DNA from: UBA10646 sp003456175
GTDB taxonomy: Bacteria; Bacteroidota; Bacteroidia; Chitinophagales; Chitinophagaceae
Assembly: GCA_031976225.1 (NCBI GenBank)
Contig: DALYLQ010000015.1
Span: forward strand, 1 to 47,653
Direction: 5' to 3'
DNA length: 47,653 bases
Below are positions 33,473 through 42,378 of the stretch, piece after piece. Below the pieces are notes generated by a model. It did not search any database. It had not been told where the DNA came from and saw nothing but the letters and a program-made list of their open reading frames with translations. How positions within the stretch are numbered: the stretch's first letter is position 1; each line of letters begins with the position of its first letter. The translations under genes and the position numbers were made by a program.

Positions 33473-33817
33473 TTAAGACGCATTTTCGGCTGCTTTAGCT
33501 GCATTTTCAAGTTGCTGTTTTTTCGCTAGCAATTCCCGATACTGCTGCTCTTTCATATCCCATTGATAACGTTGAAAAAAAATGGCAGAGAAAATTGAGA
33601 TAACAATAATGGCAAGCATTAATGTTAACGGACTCATTTTACTAGCGGCCTGCATAGAAGCCCGCTCGTAAAAACCGCTATTTAAAGCAAGCAAAATCAG
33701 TAATCCTATGGCTAATCCAATAGAAAAACCCTTAATTACAGGCCTGCTGATACCACCCTCTTGTTCTCTGCGGTGTTGCCAAAAGGCAATAAACTTTTCT
33801 TCACTTGGCGTAAGCAT
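33473..33817 (-). CDS. Small membrane protein with C-terminal coiled coil
   Basis: A 114-residue protein of unknown function. A polar N-terminus (about 1-28) is followed by two membrane spans (about 29-50 and 63-82) and a charged, Gln/Lys/Glu-rich helix (about 83-114) with coiled-coil character. I do not recognise a domain. The start MLTPSEEKFIAFW is natural. It lies 50 bp upstream of the FKBP gene on the same strand and may be cotranscribed. It is divergent from the HU-domain gene. Confidence 0.7.
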   Translation of the reverse strand: MLTPSEEKFIAFWQHRREQEGGISRPVIKGFSIGLAIGLLILLALNSGFYERASMQAASKMSPLTLMLAIIVISIFSAIFFQRYQWDMKEQQYRELLAKKQQLENAAKAAENAS

Positions 33818-33850
33818 GCCGCAAATATAAAGGCTTCAACGGCGTTATGG

Positions 33851-33864
33851 CATTTGCCGTAAGG
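33851..33864 (-). repeat. Dispersed word, one mismatch (divergent gap)
   Basis: CATTTGCCGTAAGG in the 100-bp divergent gap 33818-33917. Confidence 0.7.
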
Positions 33865-33917
33865 CTTTGTTTTACCATTAACAAGGAATACGTTTTATTT
33901 GCAAAAATTCCTGAATT

Positions 33918-34841
33918 GTGAGTAAGTACGATGCCTTGGTGTACGATTTTCTGGTAGAACACAAGCAAATAAGTATCGAAAAAATTGGTACGCTGCAAGT
34001 AGTTGGCCCCATTCCACCGATTGAGAAAGACAATGTTTTGCCCTCTTTAAAAGATGTGGTGCAATTTAATTTCGATAAAAAAGCAACTACCTCGTTGCAG
34101 TTTATAGAATTTGCAGCAGCAAGATTTGCTAAAAACAAAAGCTTGGTAGCAAGCGATATTGAAAGCTACTTTGAACAGGTACGTCAGTTTATTAACATTG
34201 GCAAGCAATATGTAATTCCTGGCGTTGGTATGATTGGTATGCTTAAAATTGGGCAGTACGATTTTACACCGAACGAAACACCGCCACCCGCTGCCATTCC
34301 TAAGCCACAACCTAATTTCAACGATACCAAAGCAGAAACAGCATACGAGACTGAAACAGTTCAAAAAACTACGAACAAAACAAGTCAGCAAACATTATTA
34401 TCTATCGTTGCCATCTTTATAGGTGTATTGGTAGTAGCTGGCATTGGTTATTTTGTATATACGTTGGTTACAGGCAACACTAATAATGAAGAAAATACAG
34501 CTACAACCGAAATAGCTACCACTGCCGATACTACTGCTACCGTGGTACAACCCGATACCGTGTTGCTAAATAACAATAGCCAAATACAACCCACTAGCGA
34601 CTCAGTGTTGTACAAGTTTATTCACGAAACCACTGCATCGCGTAACAGAGCCATTAGCCGAACTGCAAAACTTAAAGCCTACGGTTATAATGCCGATTTC
34701 GACAGTATTACCGACCCAGCAACCGCCGTTACCAAATACAGATTATTTGTAGCAGCCAACCGCCTGAATGGTGATACACTCAAATTAAAAGACTCGTTGC
34801 AACAACTCTTTACACCTCGTATTATTACCATAGCGCAATAA
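33918..34841 (+). CDS. Membrane protein with CCDC81-like HU domains
   Basis: A 307-residue protein. The N-terminus (about 1-115) fits the pair of HU-CCDC81 bacterial domains: MSKYDALVYDFLVEHKQISIEKIGTL, the SLKDVVQFNFDKKATTSLQFIEFAA segment, and the IPGVGMIGMLKIGQYDF end. A single span (about 160-180) follows a Pro/Thr-rich linker. The C-terminal part is a charged domain, probably periplasmic. HU-CCDC81 proteins are widespread in Bacteroidota with unproven function. The start is GTG at 33918. The dispersed-word pair separates it from cmk. Confidence 0.75.
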   Translation: MSKYDALVYDFLVEHKQISIEKIGTLQVVGPIPPIEKDNVLPSLKDVVQFNFDKKATTSLQFIEFAAARFAKNKSLVASDIESYFEQVRQFINIGKQYVIPGVGMIGMLKIGQYDFTPNETPPPAAIPKPQPNFNDTKAETAYETETVQKTTNKTSQQTLLSIVAIFIGVLVVAGIGYFVYTLVTGNTNNEENTATTEIATTADTTATVVQPDTVLLNNNSQIQPTSDSVLYKFIHETTASRNRAISRTAKLKAYGYNADFDSITDPATAVTKYRLFVAANRLNGDTLKLKDSLQQLFTPRIITIAQ

Positions 34842-34852
34842 CATTATTTGTA

Positions 34853-34880
34853 CCTTACGGTAAATACATTTGCCGCAAGG
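34853..34880. repeat. Inverted pair of the dispersed word, no spacer
   Basis: CCTTACGGTAAATA (one mismatch) immediately followed by CATTTGCCGCAAGG (two mismatches). Back to back, they make an imperfect 28-bp palindrome between the HU-domain gene and cmk. Confidence 0.8.
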
Positions 34881-34897
34881 CACTATTATAAACACAA

Positions 34898-35584
34898 ATG
34901 GCTAGTAAAAAAATTATAGTAACCATAGACGGATTCTCGAGTTGTGGCAAGAGTACACTTGCTAAGCAACTAGCTCGTGAATTGAATTATGTATTTATAG
35001 ATAGCGGTGCTATGTACCGTGCTATTACATTATATTTTTTACGCAACCATATTAATTGGGAGAAGCAAGCAGAAGTAATTGATGCCTTACAATCCATCAC
35101 ACTTCATTTTGCTTACAACCCTACTACTGGCAACAGCGATATTCACCTGAACGACGAAGATGTTGAACCACTTATAAGAGATATGCTAGTAAGTGAAAAT
35201 GTGAGTGCGGTGGCTGCCATTAAAGAAGTACGTGAATTTGCTGTGGCCCAACAACAAAAAATGGGCGAACAAAAAGGTATTGTAATGGATGGTAGAGATA
35301 TAGGTACTACTGTATTCCCCCATGCAGAGCTTAAAATTTTTGTAACAGCCGATCCTACCATACGTGTAGAACGACGCTTTAAAGAGTTGTACGATAAGAA
35401 TCCGCAAATTACCATTGAAGAAGTTCGTACTAATTTAGAAATGCGAGATTATATAGACAGTAATAGAGAAGTTAGCCCACTTCGTAAAGCCGACGATGCG
35501 CTAATACTCGATAATAGTAATCTTACCCGCGAACAACAACTTCGCAAAGCATTGCATTGGGTGGCCGAACGCACCCAACTTTAA
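34898..35584 (+). CDS. cmk: (d)CMP kinase
   Basis: A 228-residue P-loop kinase that phosphorylates CMP and dCMP. The ITIDGFSSCGKSTLAKQLA Walker A region starts the protein, followed by FIDSGAMYRAITLY. The middle has VMDGRDIGTTVFPHAELKIFVTA, and the NMP-binding RDYIDSNREVSPLRKADDALILDNS is intact. Length is standard. Start is ATG 34898. Confidence 0.95.
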   Translation: MASKKIIVTIDGFSSCGKSTLAKQLARELNYVFIDSGAMYRAITLYFLRNHINWEKQAEVIDALQSITLHFAYNPTTGNSDIHLNDEDVEPLIRDMLVSENVSAVAAIKEVREFAVAQQQKMGEQKGIVMDGRDIGTTVFPHAELKIFVTADPTIRVERRFKELYDKNPQITIEEVRTNLEMRDYIDSNREVSPLRKADDALILDNSNLTREQQLRKALHWVAERTQL

Positions 35585-35707
35585 CAACAACCAACAACGT
35601 TGCTTGCCTCTTTTTTACCATTTAACCAAATTCGGAAATGGTGTATCCTAAAGAATTGTACTTTAGTCCACCAATTTAGAAGACTATTAAATTATTGAAC
35701 AAAAAAA

Positions 35708-38368
35708 ATGAGAAAGCAAGCATTAACATTGGCAGCTATTACGCTGTTCAGTACAACGCTGTGGGCACAGCAAGTTATTCAAGGAAAAGTAAAGAGTAAT
35801 AGCAATGCCCCACTTCCGAAGGCCATCATCACCGCCTTACCTTCTAAAACAAAAACCATCACTAATGCCGATGGTAGCTTTACAGTAAATACAAAAGCTG
35901 GAGATACCGCTATTGTTGTAAACCACATTGGTTTTGGAAGTAGAACTATCGCTTTAAACAATGGAAGTGAACTGAACAATATTGTACTTACTGCTTCAGT
36001 AAGCCAAATTGATGAAGTAGTAGTTATTGGTAACCGCCGAGCCCAGCGTTCTGTATATAACAGTACCACGCCTGTAGATGTAGTTCGTATCAGCGACTAT
36101 AAAACGCAAGTACCACAAGCGGGTGTGAACGAATTATTACAACAATTTGTACCATCATTCAATGCTTTAAAGCAATCGGCATCAGATGGTACTGAGCATA
36201 TTGATCCTATATCGTTAAGAGGCTTAGGGCCAGACCAGGTTTTGGTACTCATTAATGGAAAACGCAGGCATACTACCTCATTAATCAACTATCAAAATAC
36301 CGTTGGTAATGGTGCTGTAGGAACTGATATGAACAGTATTCCAACCTCTGCCATCGAAAAAATTGAGGTTTTGAGAGATGGCGCCTCAGCGCAATATGGC
36401 TCAGACGCTATTGCAGGTGTAGTGAATATTATTTTAAAGAAAAACGAGGGCTTTACAGCAGGTTTAACCGCAGGTGTTACCGGCCGTGGCGATGGCCAAA
36501 GCATTAACTTCAATGCCAACTATGGCTTTGGTTTCGCAAAAGATAAAGGCTTTGTAAATATTACGTTCGAATCTAACAATCGTGGTGCAACCAACCGTAC
36601 GCAGAATCACGACCTTATTATATTTGATCAATCTGCTCAAGGCAATTTTTTTGCATACGCATTTGCTAATAACCCTGCTGCCTCAAGAGCTTTTGATGAT
36701 GCACAGCTTGCGGCCAGAGGTTTAACGAGAGATGACTTTAACTTTCGAGTTGGCGACGCACAATCGCTTAACCAACAACTATTTGTGAATGCTGGTTATC
36801 AGGTTAATGCCACTACCGAGTTGTATGTTACCGCAGGTGCCAGTTACCGTAATGGCAAAGGCTTTGGCTTTCGCCGCTTACCAAGCGAAACCTCAAATGT
36901 AATTACAGCATTACACCCGAACGGTTTTCAACCTAGTTTAAACAGTGTAGTAGGCGATTATTCACTCATTGCAGGCATCAGAAAATCAATTGGCGATTGG
37001 AAGCTAGACTTTAGCAATACTACTGGTACCAACAACTTTGAGTATGAGGTTAAAAACAGTAATAATAGTTCGCTTGGTAATAATAGCCCTATCAACTTTA
37101 ACGCTGGTAGCCATGCCTTCACCCAAAATACTACCAACTTCGATGTTAGTAGAACATTTACGCAAGTAAATAACATTTTGAACTTAGCGTTTGGTGCAGA
37201 ATATCGTTGGGAACAATATCAAATTAAAGCTGGCGATGAAGCAAGCTGGCGTTTGTATAACAACAATCCGAATGGCGTTGCAGGTGTACAATCATTCCCT
37301 GGGTTTAGTCCGGCGAACGCAGTTAAAGCCGATAGAAGCAACGTAGCAGTTTATGCCGATGCCGATTGGAGCTTTAATAACAAATTTATTGTTGCACTTG
37401 CAGGCCGTTTTGAAAACTACACCGATTTTGGTAATACGCTAAATGGTAAGCTAGCATTACGTTATAACTTCACTAATAGCTTTGCACTGAGAGGTGCTGT
37501 AAGCACTGGTTTCAGAGCACCATCGTTACATCAACAATACTTTAGTAACTTCTATTCTGATATTGCTCAAAATGGCGGTGGTATTGTGAATAAAGGTATC
37601 TTCAATGGTAATAGTGCCGCAGCTAGGGCTTTGGGCTTACCNNNNNNNNNNGAATTAAAAGAAGAAACTTCGGTGAACTATAGTGTGGGTATTACTACCA
37701 AGCCTGCCAAAAATTTAGTAATTACTGCCGATGCGTATTTGATTGATATTAAAGATCGTATTGTAATTACAAGTAGCATTACCGACCCACGTATTACTGC
37801 TTTAGGCGTTGAAAGTGGCCGCTTTTTCACCAATGCTATTGATACTAGAACTGTTGGTGTAGATGTTGTAGCAACGTATCAGTTACCTATTAGTGCGAAA
37901 CAGCGCTTCGATTTTGCGTTAGCAGCCAATTTCAATAAAACTGAAATTAGAGACCGCCACTTCCCTACTTCATTAAACAATATTGATCCGAACCAATATT
38001 TCGGTCCTGACCAACGTAGTTTGATTGAAACTAATTTCCCGCAAGCTAAGCATACCCTTACGGTAAATTATACATTGCAGCCATTTACATTTACCGTAAG
38101 GAACACTTACTGGGGTGTAGTAACCAGAGATGGATTCCCATTTGGTATTGTACAAGATCACAAGCCTAAAGTTACTACCGATTTGGCAGCAGCATATACG
38201 CTTAAAAAGAATACTACTTTAACCGTAGGTGTTAACAACTTGTTTGATGTATTTCCAGATGTGCAAGCATACGAAAACTCTTATTTCGGCGTATTTAAAT
38301 ACGCACCTGTACAAATGGGTGTAGCTGGTAATTATTTTTACACACGTATAACATATACGTTACCATAA
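35708..38368 (+). CDS. TonB-dependent receptor
   Basis: An 886-residue outer-membrane receptor (including four residues at the 37642-37651 gap). After a signal peptide (ending LWAQQ) comes a carboxypeptidase-like regulatory domain (about 20-100), a plug with QSASDGTEHIDPISLRGLGPDQVLVLINGKRRH, IEKIEVLRDGASAQYGSDAIAGVVNIILKK, then a 22-strand barrel ending in an aromatic-terminated strand. The ligand is unknown. The permease gene begins 15 bp downstream, suggesting cooperative uptake. Inside the barrel lies the inverted pair of the dispersed word (38056-38101). Confidence 0.9.
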   Translation: MRKQALTLAAITLFSTTLWAQQVIQGKVKSNSNAPLPKAIITALPSKTKTITNADGSFTVNTKAGDTAIVVNHIGFGSRTIALNNGSELNNIVLTASVSQIDEVVVIGNRRAQRSVYNSTTPVDVVRISDYKTQVPQAGVNELLQQFVPSFNALKQSASDGTEHIDPISLRGLGPDQVLVLINGKRRHTTSLINYQNTVGNGAVGTDMNSIPTSAIEKIEVLRDGASAQYGSDAIAGVVNIILKKNEGFTAGLTAGVTGRGDGQSINFNANYGFGFAKDKGFVNITFESNNRGATNRTQNHDLIIFDQSAQGNFFAYAFANNPAASRAFDDAQLAARGLTRDDFNFRVGDAQSLNQQLFVNAGYQVNATTELYVTAGASYRNGKGFGFRRLPSETSNVITALHPNGFQPSLNSVVGDYSLIAGIRKSIGDWKLDFSNTTGTNNFEYEVKNSNNSSLGNNSPINFNAGSHAFTQNTTNFDVSRTFTQVNNILNLAFGAEYRWEQYQIKAGDEASWRLYNNNPNGVAGVQSFPGFSPANAVKADRSNVAVYADADWSFNNKFIVALAGRFENYTDFGNTLNGKLALRYNFTNSFALRGAVSTGFRAPSLHQQYFSNFYSDIAQNGGGIVNKGIFNGNSAAARALGLXXXXELKEETSVNYSVGITTKPAKNLVITADAYLIDIKDRIVITSSITDPRITALGVESGRFFTNAIDTRTVGVDVVATYQLPISAKQRFDFALAANFNKTEIRDRHFPTSLNNIDPNQYFGPDQRSLIETNFPQAKHTLTVNYTLQPFTFTVRNTYWGVVTRDGFPFGIVQDHKPKVTTDLAAAYTLKKNTTLTVGVNNLFDVFPDVQAYENSYFGVFKYAPVQMGVAGNYFYTRITYTLP
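38056..38101. repeat. Inverted pair of the dispersed word inside the TonB receptor gene
   Basis: CCTTACGGTAAATT (38056-38069, one mismatch), 18-bp spacer, exact CATTTACCGTAAGG (38088-38101). Read LTVN and FTVR in the same protein. Confidence 0.9.
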
Positions 38369-38383
38369 GCACTACTTTGTTAC

Positions 38384-39661
38384 ATGCATAAACAAATAAG
38401 CACCCGTACCGCTCAGGCGATTGTAATATCGAACATGATTGGTACGGGTGTTTTCACTAGTATTGGCTTTCAATTAAGCAGCCTGCATAACACTTGGATT
38501 ATACTGTTACTCTGGTTGTTTGGCGGTATCCTTTCATTGTTAGGGGCTTTTGCCTATTCAGAGCTTGGTACACGCTACCCAAACAGCGGCGGCGATTACA
38601 TATATCTTTCAAAAATTATACATCCCATGGCCGGATATTTATCGGCATGGGCTTGTTTGTTGGTTGGCTTTTCGGCTCCGGTAAGTTTAGCTGCAATTGC
38701 ATTTACCAAATACTTTCCTATTGCTGGAGTACCATCTAATGTAGTTGCTGTAAGTATTATTATAACCATTAGTGCGCTGCATAGCTTTACACTTAGCCAT
38801 AGCAGTAAGCTACAAAACATTACAACGCTTCTGAAGGTAGTATTTATTGTAGTGCTCATAGCAATTGGTTTTGCAGCCATAGATACTTCTAAGAATAACG
38901 CAGTAGTATTGAGTGGAAACTTTTTGACGGAGCTGAGCAGTGGAGGTTTTGCGGTAAGCATGATCTATGTTTCATTCGCTTACACTGGTTGGAATGCAGC
39001 TGCGTACATTGCCGATGAAATTAAAGACGCTCAATACAAATTACCAAAAATTTTAATTAACAGCACTTTCGTTGTAACAGCCATTTACTTACTATTTCAA
39101 ATTGCAGTATTATACAACGCAACATTTACCCAACTAGAAGGTAAAGAAGAAGCAAGCCTTATTGCATTTGAAAATATCGTTGGCAAAAATGGTGGCCGAT
39201 GGATTGGTATTTTTATTGCATTACAACTATTAGCAACCATTAGCTCTTATGTTTGGGTAGGCTCAAGAGTTACATACACCATGGCACAAACCTATACTTT
39301 TGTTCCCCATGCTCATAAAGCTAACAAACATCAAATACCTGTTACCGCCATTTGGATTCACGCGGTTATAAGTATTGTTATGGTTCTAACCGGTTCATTT
39401 GAAAAAATACTTTTGTATGCAGGTTTTGTGTTGCAGTTAATGACTGCTCTAACCATAGCCAGCAGCCTTCTCTTAAAACCAACAAAGGCAACCTTCATAA
39501 CACCATTGAAGCCTTGGCCGCAAATTATTTTTTTACTTTTTAGTGCTTATGTACTTGCATATACCATGTACGATAGACCGCTTGAGAGTTGCATTGGTAT
39601 TGGCATAATTGCTTTAGGTGTACCCTTTTATTACCTTGGCAAGCAGCGAAAACATGTATAA
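38384..39661 (+). CDS. APC-family amino acid permease
   Basis: A 425-residue inner-membrane transporter with about 12 spans. The first-span IGTGVFTSIG motif and the SEL...YPNSGGDYIYL loop are characteristic of the APC superfamily. The conserved segment near span 6 reads SFAYTGWNAAAYIADEIKD. Amino acid substrate is not specified. It follows the TonB receptor gene by 15 bp, likely an operon for envelope-crossing uptake. The terminator 39661-39690 starts on the last base. Confidence 0.88.
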   Translation: MHKQISTRTAQAIVISNMIGTGVFTSIGFQLSSLHNTWIILLLWLFGGILSLLGAFAYSELGTRYPNSGGDYIYLSKIIHPMAGYLSAWACLLVGFSAPVSLAAIAFTKYFPIAGVPSNVVAVSIIITISALHSFTLSHSSKLQNITTLLKVVFIVVLIAIGFAAIDTSKNNAVVLSGNFLTELSSGGFAVSMIYVSFAYTGWNAAAYIADEIKDAQYKLPKILINSTFVVTAIYLLFQIAVLYNATFTQLEGKEEASLIAFENIVGKNGGRWIGIFIALQLLATISSYVWVGSRVTYTMAQTYTFVPHAHKANKHQIPVTAIWIHAVISIVMVLTGSFEKILLYAGFVLQLMTALTIASSLLLKPTKATFITPLKPWPQIIFLLFSAYVLAYTMYDRPLESCIGIGIIALGVPFYYLGKQRKHV

Positions 39662-39690
39662 AAAAAGGCATTCTATAGAATGCCTTTTTT
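39661..39690. terminator. Bidirectional terminator
   Basis: AAAAAAGGCATTC, loop TATA, GAATGCCTTTTTT. It serves the permease gene and the convergent receptor gene; its first base is also the last base of the permease stop codon. Confidence 0.92.
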
Positions 39691-39701
39691 TATTGTATTT
39701 A

Positions 39702-39713
39702 CTTACGTAAATG
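39702..39713 (+). repeat. Short-form variant ACTTACGTAAATG
   Basis: CTTACGTAAATG in a convergent gap, the same short form as at 5731 and 23992. Confidence 0.55.
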
Positions 39714-39715
39714 AT

Positions 39716-40264
39716 TTAGCTTTTAATACGACCTTTTTCACTCTCTAAACCAGTTTGGCGTTGACGGCTTGCTTTGATTTGATTACTACCAAAGCGATAG
39801 GTAAAGTTGATACGCACAGTACGACTTTCCCATGTACCACCTCCATTAATGATTGTACCAGCATAGTTACTATTAGCCTTCCATGGGGCTGTAAAGAAAA
39901 TGTCGGTAACACTTACTTTAACAGTAGCCTTCTTTTGCATCAGTTGCTTTTGTAAGCCAACATCTAAAGCACCTTGGCTCTTTGTACGCCATGTACCACC
40001 CCACACACTCGGACCATTAAACCATCCGCTTACTTCAGCCGTATAATCTTTACCAAGGGTAAATGTGTGTTGCATATAAGCACCTACACCCCAAATGTTT
40101 AAATCAATTTTATTCGGTCCAAAAGTACCTTGATACTGTTGATAGTTCGTCCAAACATTGGCATACCCATTCCACCATTTTGTAATAGGTAACGGAGCAC
40201 TAATATTCAAATTCCATTTGTTGTGTAGCCAAGTTACGTTCTTGAATATAAGTGGCATTACCAA
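39716..40264 (-). CDS. C-terminal part of the frameshifted outer-membrane receptor
   Basis: The open frame in this phase codes for the last beta-strands: NKWNLNISAPLPITKWWNGYANVW, then several aromatic barrel strands, ending with RTVRINFTYRFGSNQIKA. Its real start is not the listed ATG. It continues the frame of the neighbouring receptor fragment, whose stop at 40200 follows MEFEY. If one A is removed in CAACAAATGG (plus-strand TTT 40217-40219), the joined text reads ATQQ-WNLNISAPLPITKWWN. Confidence 0.8.
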   Translation of the reverse strand: MVMPLIFKNVTWLHNKWNLNISAPLPITKWWNGYANVWTNYQQYQGTFGPNKIDLNIWGVGAYMQHTFTLGKDYTAEVSGWFNGPSVWGGTWRTKSQGALDVGLQKQLMQKKATVKVSVTDIFFTAPWKANSNYAGTIINGGGTWESRTVRINFTYRFGSNQIKASRQRQTGLESEKGRIKS

Positions 40265-42140
40265 TTGTATCCGTAATTTGAGTGCTAAAATCTTTCACTT
40301 TGCTATAACCAATAGTGGTATTAATCATACCCAAAAAAGTATGTGTTAACTGAATATTATCAGTGTATTGCGGGCGTAAGAATGCATTTCCTTTTTGGTA
40401 GGTTAATTCATCAAGTTTATTTTCAAATGGGTTTAAATCTTGATAGGTAGGACGATCGATTCTACGACTATAGTTCAAGTTTAATGTGTGCTTTTGATTG
40501 ATGTTGTACGTTAATGCACCACTTGGGAAAAAGTCGAGGTAATTACGCTTCACTACCTGATCGGCTTGTATGATACCATCTTGACGCTGCAAATCGCCTT
40601 CACTATTAGTTTGTTCTGCACGTATACCTGCTTGAATACTCCATTTGGCGTTGATTTGACGGTTATAATTTACGTAAGCAGCATTCACATTCTCAGTATA
40701 CTTGAAGCTATTGCTTTTATCGAGCAACTTCACATCGTTACCGTTAATAACGTTCCAAAAATCGAATGTATTTTTTGTAACCACATATGAACTTTTCACA
40801 CCAAAGCCAAGTTTTCCCTTCCATTTATTCATTTCAACATCGGCTTTAATGGTATAAATATCAATATCGGTTGGTGTGCTGTTTCTATTGATAATGTTGT
40901 ATAACGGATTGTTGTTACCATCTACATAATAATTCGGTTGCGTACTACGACCTGTACCTCTAAACAAACCATAATCGGCATCAACATTAATTTCTAATCC
41001 AGTAGTATCAGCATATTTGTAGTTGAGGTTATTATTCAAATTGGTTCTACTACCTGGAACATTGTTAAACGCATGCAAACGGCGTGCAAAGTTTTTGCTA
41101 TTTGCACTGTAGATATCGGTAACACCGTACGAACCCCAGTTACCATCGCTTAGGCTACCATTTACCATTACACCGAAGGTGCTACGTTTAGTGGCAAAGA
41201 AATCGGCTCCCACTTTGAAATTATAATTCGGGAAGTTGTTTCTGTTAGTACTACGCTGAATAAATAAGGTATCGTTTTGTGTACGATCTAAATTGAGCGT
41301 ATTTTCATAGATGCCCCAATTAGCACTTGCATTACCGAATATGTTCACCTTTTTATCACGATAATTCAAATTCAAAGCAACATTGTCTTTGGGGGTAACA
41401 CCTTGCACAAATCCCGCATTTACACTACCGTTAGTGCCAAACTTCTTATTCTTCTTTAAACGAATATTAATTACGCCAGCGTTACCGCTAGCATCGTATT
41501 TAGCACTTGGGTTACTGATCATTTCAATAGCTTCAATATCATTGCTATTTAAACTCTTTAAATAAGCAGCTAAACTAGTGCCATCTAATTGCATCATTTT
41601 TCCATCAACATAAATACGAACACCGGTTTTACCCATCATGGTAATGTTATCATTATTATCGACCTGAACGCCGGGACTTTTTTGTAATAATTCTAATGCA
41701 TTGCTACCAGTAGCGTTAATGCTATTTTCAACGTTAAATACAGTTTTATCTGCTTTTACTTCAATTAATGGTTTGCGTGAAGTAACTGTAACAGCATCTA
41801 ATTTTTTTGACGTTTGTTGTAACGTAGTTGTTGCTACTGTAATAGGGGTTCCTGCATATTCAAACACGTTAGATGCAGTTGTTTCGTAACCAAGCAAGGT
41901 GTATCTGATAAAGTAGCTACCCTGCTTAACTGCAGCTAGCGAAAATGTACCATTAGCATCTGTTACAGCTGCTTTTGCAAGCGTACTGTCTTTTGCTTTT
42001 AATAATTGAATGGTTACAGCTGCTACAGGCTTACCACCTTCGCTTAATACCTTACCACTTATGGCTGCGTTTTGTGCATAGGTTGCAGCAGTTAGGGTTG
42101 AAAATAGTATGGTTAACAACCATACAAATTGCTTTCTCAT
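40200..42140 (-). CDS. Outer-membrane beta-barrel receptor, TonB-dependent type (N-terminal part, frameshifted)
   Basis: A 646-residue fragment with signal peptide (ending ATYAQ), carboxypeptidase-like domain (about 27-110), plug (SINATGSNALELLQKSPGVQVD, VRIYVDGKMMQL, IEAIEMISNPSAKYDASGNAGVINIRLKKNK) and most of a barrel (LNLNYSRRIDRPTYQDLNPF). The plug is the outer membrane beta-barrel family type (PF14905-like), without a clear TonB box. It stops at 40200. The remaining barrel lies in the next frame at 39716-40264, so the gene carries one inserted base near 40217-40219. It could be a sequencing error or a real lesion. Confidence 0.88.
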   Translation of the reverse strand: MRKQFVWLLTILFSTLTAATYAQNAAISGKVLSEGGKPVAAVTIQLLKAKDSTLAKAAVTDANGTFSLAAVKQGSYFIRYTLLGYETTASNVFEYAGTPITVATTTLQQTSKKLDAVTVTSRKPLIEVKADKTVFNVENSINATGSNALELLQKSPGVQVDNNDNITMMGKTGVRIYVDGKMMQLDGTSLAAYLKSLNSNDIEAIEMISNPSAKYDASGNAGVINIRLKKNKKFGTNGSVNAGFVQGVTPKDNVALNLNYRDKKVNIFGNASANWGIYENTLNLDRTQNDTLFIQRSTNRNNFPNYNFKVGADFFATKRSTFGVMVNGSLSDGNWGSYGVTDIYSANSKNFARRLHAFNNVPGSRTNLNNNLNYKYADTTGLEINVDADYGLFRGTGRSTQPNYYVDGNNNPLYNIINRNSTPTDIDIYTIKADVEMNKWKGKLGFGVKSSYVVTKNTFDFWNVINGNDVKLLDKSNSFKYTENVNAAYVNYNRQINAKWSIQAGIRAEQTNSEGDLQRQDGIIQADQVVKRNYLDFFPSGALTYNINQKHTLNLNYSRRIDRPTYQDLNPFENKLDELTYQKGNAFLRPQYTDNIQLTHTFLGMINTTIGYSKVKDFSTQITDTIGNATYIQERNLATQQMEFEY

Positions 42141-42310
42141 CGTTTTGTTTTTTAGGTTTCTGGGTTATCTGTACGCAAAACGACTTCTTTTGTTACACCG
42201 TAACTAGCTAAATATGGATGAGTGCCCACTTCTTGCGGATATATGGTTACCGCTTATACTAGCGTTTTGAAGAACGGCTATGTATGTTGATGAATTGCAC
42301 AGTGCGAATA

Positions 42311-42324
42311 CATTTACCGTAAGG
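42311..42324 (-). repeat. Dispersed 14-bp word, exact copy
   Basis: Exact CATTTACCGTAAGG followed by T in the 274-bp gap 42141-42414. The gap also holds the mdh terminator and a CTTACGTGTAAATG variant (42392-42405). No promoter for the receptor gene was identified. Confidence 0.9.
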
Positions 42325-42341
42325 TTATATTCATAGTATAA

Positions 42342-42378
42342 AAAGCATAGGGTTCGCCAATGGCGAACCCTATGCTTT
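42342..42378 (-). terminator. mdh terminator, 17-bp perfect stem with AAT triloop
   Basis: AAAGCATAGGGTTCGCC (42342-42358), loop AAT, exact complement (42362-42378). On the minus strand TTTTTAT follows. Confidence 0.9.
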
